A stretch of 13,305 bases of DNA from CAZQBY01 sp964540655 (GTDB lineage: Archaea > Altiarchaeota > Altiarchaeia > JAFGQM01). The translations under genes and the position numbers were made by a program. The notes under the pieces were generated by a model. It saw only the letters and a list, made by a program, of their open reading frames with translations. It was not told the DNA's origin and did no database searches. Shown here piece after piece: positions 1 through 3,431 of the stretch (positions are counted from its first letter, which is position 1; every line of letters begins with the position of its first letter). The stretch is from positions 1-13,305 of the forward strand of contig CAZINR010000039.1 of assembly GCA_964540655.1 (NCBI GenBank), read 5' to 3'.

Positions 1-623
1 GGCGCAGCCGCCGCCGCGCCGTCGGCGCAGTCAGCGCAATTCTCATCTATCTCCCCGTCACAATCTTCGTCTATCCCGTTGGCGGTGCCGTCGGCAGCGC
101 ATCTCTCAGTGTCGTCAGCGCAGACGCAGTCTCCTTCGTCGCACTCTTCGTTGTCATCGCAAGTGACTCCGCAACATGGATTTATCTTCTGGCATGAGCC
201 CCACATGCCGTCGCAGGCATTACACTCATCCCGCGCGTCCTCGCAGTCCTGCAGACAGGCATCACGGTTGTCTTCGCACGTGTCCATGCACCCCGGCTCA
301 GGAGGAAAGCCCATACAGCCAGTGGCGCAGTTCGTGTAAGACATCCCGCATCCGAACGTGCACCCAGTATATCCGTCCTCGCATTCCTGGTCAGCGCATT
401 TCGGGTTAGACGCAGCGATGCATTTGTTGGAGGTCTGGCAGGTGCGGGTGCCTGCGCATCCGTCGCTGGTCGTGCAGGCTTCCTCGTCCTGGTACTCAGG
501 ATTGCAGGTGCAATATAGCATGAGTATTCCGGGATCTATCAGCGGTTCATAGGGTATGGCGGCCGAAAGAGTGGCCGACAGTAAAAAAACAACGACCGTG
601 GCAAAAACAAGCATCTTATTCAT
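1..623 (-). CDS. Cys-rich secreted protein with MopE-like metal-binding motif (partial, 3' end outside window)
   Basis: This is an open frame of 207 codons from an ATG at 623-621 that runs off the left edge without a stop, so the C-terminus is missing. Residues 1 to about 21 form a signal peptide (MNK, then a hydrophobic stretch, then small residues before IPYEP). The mature part holds about 29 Cys in 185 residues, often paired with Asp/Glu, suggesting a disulfide-knotted extracellular protein. Residues 182-196 read NGIDEDCDGEIDENC, matching the short Asp/Cys motif known from MopE-type surface proteins and probably binding metal. After it come low-complexity Ala residues. A weak Shine-Dalgarno AGAGG lies 8 nt before the start, and a T-rich stretch at 663-675 could be a TATA box. 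The SRP RNA gene lies directly upstream on the same strand. The precise role is unknown; the opposite strand also carries open frames here, but they lack a signal peptide or family signature. Confidence 0.8.
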   Translation of the reverse strand, partial: MNKMLVFATVVVFLLSATLSAAIPYEPLIDPGILMLYCTCNPEYQDEEACTTSDGCAGTRTCQTSNKCIAASNPKCADQECEDGYTGCTFGCGMSYTNCATGCMGFPPEPGCMDTCEDNRDACLQDCEDARDECNACDGMWGSCQKINPCCGVTCDDNEECDEGDCVCADDTERCAADGTANGIDEDCDGEIDENCADCADGAAAAA

Positions 624-662
624 TTTGGGGCCTCTTTTAGTTGGCGTCTAGTTAAGGCTGGC

Positions 663-676
663 TCAAATAAAAATCA
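663..676 (-). terminator. Oligo-T stop for SRP RNA, possibly also TATA box of the Cys-rich gene
   Basis: On the minus strand the sequence immediately after the 3' closing strand of the SRP RNA is TTGATTTTTATTTG, a T-rich tract of the kind that ends archaeal transcripts. It lies about 45 nt upstream of the next start codon (623), so the same TTTTTATTT could also act as a TATA-like element for the Cys-rich gene. The double role is inference. Confidence 0.5.
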
Positions 677-678
677 AG

Positions 679-947
679 CGGCGGGCTCTTGAGTTGGGAC
701 AGAGGCACCAGGATAGACCAATCCACATGCTCCCCCTCGCGATTCCTTAGACGACGCATATGAACCTTATGGCTGCTCCCGTCAAGGCCTGACCAGGTTC
801 GGACCACATACGCCCCCAAGGGACGAGGGATCGACGCAGAGGAGAACCGGACATCTCCCAGTGGACTGAACCGCCTCAAGGTTCTCGGCTCCCTGAAGGG
901 GATTTCGGGAAAGAGGGAACCCCTAGCTCCCCGGCCTAGCCCGCCGG
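679..947 (-). ncRNA. ffs: Archaeal signal recognition particle RNA (7S RNA)
   Basis: This is the RNA scaffold of the signal recognition particle, which binds SRP54 and SRP19 and directs nascent membrane and secreted proteins to the translocon. The diagnostic part is helix 8 on the minus strand (about 765-800): GGTCAGG on one side and GGGAGCAGCC on the other, enclosed by GAACCT/AGGTTC. The termini pair perfectly as helix 1: CGGCGGGCT at the 5' end (about 947-939) with AGCCCGCCG at the 3' end (687-679), which fixes both ends and gives about 269 nt, close to the usual archaeal 300 nt. The helix 8 apical loop reads UGAC rather than the usual GGAA. An oligo-T tract follows the 3' end. No clear TATA box is visible upstream. 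A 75-codon open frame at 652-879 is a by-product of the RNA and not a gene. Confidence 0.92.
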
Positions 948-988
948 TAATATTGAGGTTTTCGGGAGAAAAAAGGGTTTCTGGAAGT

Positions 989-1002
989 CTCGCATATGCG
1001 AG
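989..1002. repeat. Perfect 14-bp palindrome CTCGCATATGCGAG
   Basis: A perfect palindrome lies between the SRP RNA 5' end and the first tRNA-end-like repeat. It could be an operator or just the stem of a small hairpin. A related 12-bp palindrome GCTCATATGAGC occurs at 1319-1330. The 948-1017 stretch otherwise shows nothing recognisable. Confidence 0.6.
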
Positions 1003-1028
1003 GGTTGATTATCACTTAGTAGAGTGAG

Positions 1029-1085
1029 TGGCGGGGGTCGGGGCTCGCGGATTCCTGAAATGCAGGGCTCGCAACCCCCCCGCTA
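1029..1085 (+). repeat. Palindromic repeat copy A (TRGCGGGGGT family)
   Basis: The copy starts TGGCGGGGGT and ends CCCCCCCCGCTA, which pair with each other over about nine base pairs. A 21-bp leader starting AGTAGAGTGAG (1018-1038, including the first bases of the repeat) is identical in copy B at 1095-1115, 77 bp downstream. Inside, GGGCTCGC occurs twice as a direct repeat (1041-1048 and 1065-1072). It is the shortest member and lacks the GTGGG segment of the other copies. Confidence 0.7.
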
Positions 1086-1105
1086 CCGCTGCCCAGTAGA
1101 GTGAG

Positions 1106-1172
1106 TGGCGGGGGTGGGATGGCGAGGTGGAGAGGGGCCCCGGGCATATGACCTCGGCATAAACCCACGCTA
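1106..1172 (+). repeat. Palindromic repeat copy B (67 nt, full-length homologue of copy E)
   Basis: The layout is TGGCGGGGGTGGG, 4 nt, a 35-nt hairpin core, 6 nt, then CCCACGCTA. The core starts CGAGGTGGA and ends TATGACCTCGG, so CGAGGT pairs with ACCTCG. Copy E has the same segment lengths throughout, the same ends, about two thirds identity in the core, and a compensatory change in the core stem (G-C here, A-T in E). This indicates a selected hairpin rather than chance similarity. Confidence 0.8.
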
Positions 1173-1193
1173 CGATAAGGTTCCTAGAAGAGT

Positions 1194-1255
1194 GAGTAGC
1201 GGGGGTGGGATATTCCTGGGGAAGGCTTTGGTCTCCACCTAGCCCCATTTTGAAC
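1194..1255 (+). repeat. Palindromic repeat copy C, with 37-nt hairpin insertion relative to copy D
   Basis: The first 18 bases (1194-1211, GAGTAGCGGGGGTGGGAT) match copy D in inverted orientation (2286-2303) at 17 of 18 positions. In D the next bases read TTGAAC directly; in C a 37-nt stretch able to form a hairpin (CTGGGG with AGCCCC) comes first and TTTGAACC follows at 1249-1256. On the minus strand this reads as a tRNA T-arm (GTGGTTCAAA) interrupted before TCCCACCCCCGCTA. No complete cloverleaf can be folded. Confidence 0.65.
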
Positions 1256-1260
1256 CACAC

Positions 1261-1500
1261 GACCTTCGGGTTTCCCGAGGCCTAACACTCAAGAATGCCT
1301 GTTCTCATGAGCTGTTAGGCTCATATGAGCTACGCCTGCGCCAAGGATTTTTCTCTCCTTAAGCGCATCCGACGAGCACTCCTGGCTGCTCAACCCTTAT
1401 AGGGAGTAGTTTCTGACTCCTCGCTACGAATGAGCAACGCGGTTACCCCGCAAACACTTGTGCCTCTTCGCAGTACGATGCTGCAGAAAAGGGCGTTTAT
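1261..1500 (-). ncRNA. Candidate structured RNA of unknown class
   Basis: This stretch has no gene but nearly every part folds into a stable hairpin: 1263-1280 (CGGG/CCCG), 1280-1320 (GCCTAACA/TGTTAGGC), 1319-1330, 1337-1367 (TGCGC..AAGGA), 1385-1438 (8-bp outer stem enclosing two smaller hairpins), 1439-1451 (GCGG/CCGC) and 1463-1492 (7 + 4 bp). In three of them (1337-1367, 1385-1438, 1463-1492) one position is a G-U pair if the RNA is read leftwards but an A-C mismatch if read rightwards, which points to transcription on the minus strand, downstream of the 1530-2135 gene. I checked for RNase P RNA, tRNA and 5S rRNA signatures and found none. It could be an independent RNA, a 3' untranslated region or part of a mobile element. 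Confidence 0.5.
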
Positions 1501-1512
1501 TTCGAAGTAGGA

Positions 1513-1526
1513 GCCATAAAAAGAAA
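1513..1526 (-). terminator. T-rich tract after the HTH-protein gene
   Basis: On the minus strand AATTTCTTTTTATG follows four bases after the stop codon of the 1530-2135 gene. It fits an archaeal oligo-T terminator, although read-through into the structured region cannot be excluded. Confidence 0.4.
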
Positions 1527-1529
1527 TTA

Positions 1530-2135
1530 TTAAGACTGCTCGAAAAGCCCGGTTGAATTGACATGGCCTTTTAGTAGCTCATTCCTAATTTCGGCTAGCT
1601 TGTCTTCCATCTGTTTCTTGAGGTTAACGGAGGAGTAAGTTATAGTCAAGCACCCCCTGTGCTCCGGATTAGAAGCTTCCTTGCCCCGGACTATCGGCTT
1701 CGTGAAATTTTCCGGCGGGATTCCGGTTAATCGCGACCAATAATTCTGAGTGTCTTCAACTTGTGAGGTGGCCATGACCGTTACTTTGGCTTTTACACGC
1801 TGCATATCAACGCCTATTTGAGATAGGAATAACATATAGACTGAAATCATCTCTGGTGAAGTGTTTACGAATTGGACTGATTTGCCGCCTTTTGTCCCCT
1901 CGGCCCACCACAGCATAAGGGCCATCCTGGCTAAGTCTGATTCCAGGTCGTATTTCTTCGTATCTTTTGGCCTGTTTCTGCTAACCAATGTATTATCCGC
2001 TCTCATCAGCCTTATGCATTTCTGCTCAACAGAATCGAGTGTCCGTCCGAGTTCCTTTGCGATTTCGGAGTAGGGTTTTCCGGAAGCCCTCAGCCCCTTG
2101 AGCTTCTTTGTTTCCTCCGCGGAGTACCGTCTCAT
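1530..2135 (-). CDS. HTH protein with LAGLIDADG-like domain (putative homing endonuclease or DNA-binding protein)
   Basis: The 201-residue protein has an N-terminal helix-turn-helix of the Myb/homeodomain-like type (residues about 4-42: YSAEETKKLKGLR..SEIAKELGRTLDSVEQK). Residues about 68-165 contain ALMLWWAEGTKGG, then NTSPEMISVYMLFLSQIGVD, then YWSRLTGIPPENFTK, a pattern I associate with a widespread prokaryotic family whose WAEGTK segment resembles a degenerate single LAGLIDADG motif (LxxxxxxGxG). If so it would bind or cut a specific DNA site as a dimer; loss of the second acidic residue would leave a binding protein. The assignment is from pattern memory and is moderate. The gene looks more AT-rich than its neighbours by eye, stands alone, and is enclosed by inverted copies of a palindromic repeat with a structured RNA region downstream, which suggests a mobile unit. 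No Shine-Dalgarno is visible; start ATG at 2135-2133. Confidence 0.6.
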   Translation of the reverse strand: MRRYSAEETKKLKGLRASGKPYSEIAKELGRTLDSVEQKCIRLMRADNTLVSRNRPKDTKKYDLESDLARMALMLWWAEGTKGGKSVQFVNTSPEMISVYMLFLSQIGVDMQRVKAKVTVMATSQVEDTQNYWSRLTGIPPENFTKPIVRGKEASNPEHRGCLTITYSSVNLKKQMEDKLAEIRNELLKGHVNSTGLFEQS

Positions 2136-2185
2136 TCTTCAATAGGTTTTTGCGACTCGGGCAGGCTACAAAGGAGGAACTTAAC

Positions 2186-2303
2186 TAGCGGCAAGAAGCT
2201 ATAAAAGCCGGCCCATGTGTGAGCAGTGAGCACTGGTCCGGGAGTTACACTACAAACCGGCAGAGTTACACTACAGGGCGTTCAAATCCCACCCCCGCTA
2301 TTC
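2186..2303 (-). repeat. Palindromic repeat copy D with tRNA 3'-end-like sequence
   Basis: On the plus strand the copy ends TTCAAATCCCACCCCCGCTA (2281-2300), which looks exactly like a tRNA T-loop, T-stem 3' strand, acceptor 3' strand and discriminator A. But the bases before it (GGGCG) cannot pair with CCCAC, so this is not an intact tRNA. The left end TAGCGG (2186-2191) pairs with CCGCTA at the right end. Inside is a direct repeat of GAGTTACACTACA (2242-2254 and 2263-2275, period about 21). It may be a tRNA remnant, an integration site or a member of a dispersed repeat family. Confidence 0.6.
2199..2209 (+). promoter_or_regulatory. TATA box pointing into repeat copy D
   Basis: CTATAAAAGCC is the best archaeal TATA match in the left part of the window. 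A start about 26 nt downstream (near 2228-2231) would make an RNA of about 72 nt ending at the tRNA-like CCCCCGCTA (2300), which is tRNA-sized. No gene follows closely, as the next start codon is at 2428. Confidence 0.5.
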
Positions 2304-2339
2304 AACTTACTTCTCTTAGCTTCCGCGCGTTGAATAGCG
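2296..2339. repeat. 11-bp perfect inverted repeat joining copies D and E
   Basis: CGCTATTCAAC (2296-2306) and GTTGAATAGCG (2329-2339) are perfect inverted repeats around a 22-nt loop. The pairing can extend outwards (CCCA with TGGG) if four C residues bulge out. The two repeats D and E therefore meet head to tail through a shared hairpin. Confidence 0.75.
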
Positions 2340-2401
2340 TGGGCGCACTCCAAGGTCATAAGCCTAAGGGATGTATCCACCTTGTCGTCCCACCCCCGCT
2401 A
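2335..2401 (-). repeat. Palindromic repeat copy E (67 nt, inverted homologue of copy B)
   Basis: Read on the minus strand the order is TAGCGGGGGTGGG, 4 nt, 35-nt core (CAAGGTGGA to TATGACCTTGG), 6 nt, CCCACGCTA, with all segment lengths equal to copy B. The 16 bases TCCCACCCCCGCTATT at 2388-2403 exactly repeat those of copy D at 2287-2302. Its right end runs into TATTTATTC, which serves as the probable TATA box of the next gene. Confidence 0.8.
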
Positions 2402-2407
2402 TTTATT
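2399..2407 (+). promoter_or_regulatory. TATA box of the SemiSWEET gene (leaderless)
   Basis: CTATTTATT is centred about 25 nt before the ATG at 2428, the spacing expected between a TATA box and a transcription start that coincides with the start codon. There is no Shine-Dalgarno. The first bases belong to repeat copy E, so the repeat appears to contribute to the promoter. Confidence 0.5.
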
Positions 2408-2427
2408 CTCAAACGCCCAAACTAACC

Positions 2428-2679
2428 ATGGAGCTCATATGGATAGGCTTGGCAGCAGCAGCCTTCACGACCTCCGCCCTCTTGCCGCAGATATTCAAGG
2501 CCCTGAAGACCAAGAAGACCGTGGACGTCTCCATGCCCATGCTGGTGGTACTGGGAATCGGGTTTGCCCTATGGCTCGTTTACGGCATAGGGATAGGCGA
2601 CATCCCGCTGATGATAACAAACTCGCTCTCGCTCTCCTTCGGCCTGGTTATGATAGGGCTCAAGCTCAGATACGGGTAG
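2428..2679 (+). CDS. SemiSWEET / PQ-loop sugar transporter
   Basis: The 83-residue product is a complete SemiSWEET (MtN3/saliva family), a three-helix half-transporter that dimerises in the cytoplasmic membrane and moves small sugars down their gradient. Helix 1 (about 4-22) ends in the hallmark PQ motif LLPQIFKALKTKKTVDVS; helix 2 is about 38-56; helix 3 (about 60-78) carries the conserved Asn of the substrate site (ITNSLSLSFG). The usual family length is about 85-95. An in-frame upstream ATG at 2371 would add 19 residues encoded inside repeat copy E and is rejected; the ATG at 2428 has a TATA box at leaderless spacing. The gene stands alone, followed by an oligo-T terminator. The substrate cannot be told. 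Confidence 0.9.
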   Translation: MELIWIGLAAAAFTTSALLPQIFKALKTKKTVDVSMPMLVVLGIGFALWLVYGIGIGDIPLMITNSLSLSFGLVMIGLKLRYG

Positions 2680-2689
2680 TTTTTTCTTT
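2680..2689 (+). terminator. Oligo-T terminator after the SemiSWEET gene
   Basis: TTTTTTCTTT starts within one base of the stop codon, a typical archaeal T-rich termination signal without a hairpin. The next gene then has its own AT-rich upstream element (GTTATGAAAG, 2693-2702). Confidence 0.5.
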
Positions 2690-2717
2690 GGCGTTATGAA
2701 AGTCAACTGAAATCTTC

Positions 2718-3386
2718 ATGGCTATGATCGTCGGTCACAGGGGCGCCGCAGGGCACGCGCCGGAGAACACCTTGGCATCCTTCCGGAAGGCCATAGAGCT
2801 GGGCTGCCCGAAGACCGAGCTGGATGTGAGATTGTCGAGCGACGGCGAGGCCGTGGTCATGCACGACCCGGAGGTTGACAGGACGACGGACGGCCGGGGC
2901 TTCGTCAGTGATATGACTCTTGATGAGCTCAAAAAACTGAGATGCGCAAATGGCCAGAAGATCCCCACTCTCCAGGAGGTGGTTGACCTTTGCGGGGGCA
3001 AGATAGGGTTGGAGATCGATTTGAAGTCCGAGGGAACGCCGAGGGCGGTGAACAACTTGCTGTTAAAGAACGATATGGTCTCGGATGTGGTGGTGATTTC
3101 CTTCCTCATAGGGGTGCTTGAAGAAACCAAGAGGATTAACCCCGATATTCGGGTAGGTTTATCACTTTTGGGTTATGGCGAAAGGGCTTGGGGGCTGGCA
3201 AAATCATGCAAGGCAGAATACCTGTTCTTGAGGGGCGATGTGGTGGATGAGGAGGTTGTCAAAAAGGCGCACCAAAGTGGCCTCAGAATACACGCCTATC
3301 ACGTGGACGACAAAGGGCTTGGCGAAAAGCTGATAAGGACGGGTGTGGACGAGATAGGCACCGACTACCCTGATTTGTTCCTATGA
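2718..3386 (+). CDS. ugpQ: Glycerophosphodiester phosphodiesterase family protein
   Basis: The 222-residue TIM-barrel enzyme should hydrolyse glycerophosphodiesters to glycerol phosphate and an alcohol, recycling lipid head groups or cell-surface polyols in the cytoplasm. All family landmarks are visible: HRGAAGHAPENT with catalytic His7, TELDVR with metal ligands Glu34 and Asp36, MHDPEVDRTTDG with the second catalytic His49, LEIDLK with metal ligand Glu99, and the C-terminal GVDEIGTDYP. The length fits the short, soluble bacterial UgpQ type and there is no signal peptide. The start is either ATG 2718 or ATG 2724 two codons later; both lie at leaderless distance from an AT-rich element at 2693-2702. 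The next gene starts within 45 nt and may be co-transcribed. The exact substrate is unknown. Confidence 0.92.
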   Translation: MAMIVGHRGAAGHAPENTLASFRKAIELGCPKTELDVRLSSDGEAVVMHDPEVDRTTDGRGFVSDMTLDELKKLRCANGQKIPTLQEVVDLCGGKIGLEIDLKSEGTPRAVNNLLLKNDMVSDVVVISFLIGVLEETKRINPDIRVGLSLLGYGERAWGLAKSCKAEYLFLRGDVVDEEVVKKAHQSGLRIHAYHVDDKGLGEKLIRTGVDEIGTDYPDLFL

Positions 3387-3431
3387 GCCGCTTTGAAGCC
3401 CGTTTTTCTTGTCCTTTCCGATATAATCCAC

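Noticed and set aside
79..552. Plus-strand open frames opposite the Cys-rich gene
   Set aside because: Ser/His/Pro-rich antisense translation; the minus frame has a signal peptide and a known motif and is longer.
652..879. 75-codon minus-strand open frame
   Set aside because: It lies inside the SRP RNA gene and follows its conserved structure.
1012..1260. 82-codon minus-strand open frame across repeats A-C
   Set aside because: It is composed of the tandem repeats (repeated THS-type peptides) and lacks initiation signals or family resemblance.
1261..1500. Group I intron or RNase P RNA
   Set aside because: A CAGAAACTA similar to a P7 segment occurs, but its partner and the P3-P4 core are missing; none of the conserved RNase P segments (GGAAAGUC, ACAGAA) was found.
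2225..2300. Functional tRNA gene ending in CCCCCGCTA
   Set aside because: Neither the acceptor 5' strand nor the T-stem 5' strand is complementary and there is no anticodon arm with U33 and a 7-nt loop.
2296..2339. Integron attC site: ATTCAAC .. GTTGAAT fits the RYYYAAC/GTTRRRY core pattern
   Set aside because: The pairing extends outside the core boxes rather than between them, the spacer is only 22 nt, and no integrase or cassette gene is present.
2296..2401. Permuted tRNA gene (3' half before 5' half)
   Set aside because: The candidate 5' half has an acceptor mismatch and only about 13 nt between acceptor and a CAT triplet, too short for a D-arm.
2335..2401. H/ACA guide RNA in repeats B and E
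   Set aside because: Stem - internal loop - stem layout fits loosely, but no ACA box lies at the right distance after the lower stem and there is no kink-turn near the tip.
3393..3431. TTG start for the 619-residue surface protein
   Set aside because: It would place an extra hydrophobic segment before the Lys-rich pilin-like signal; ATG 3432 gives a standard N-terminus, though the TTG cannot be excluded.
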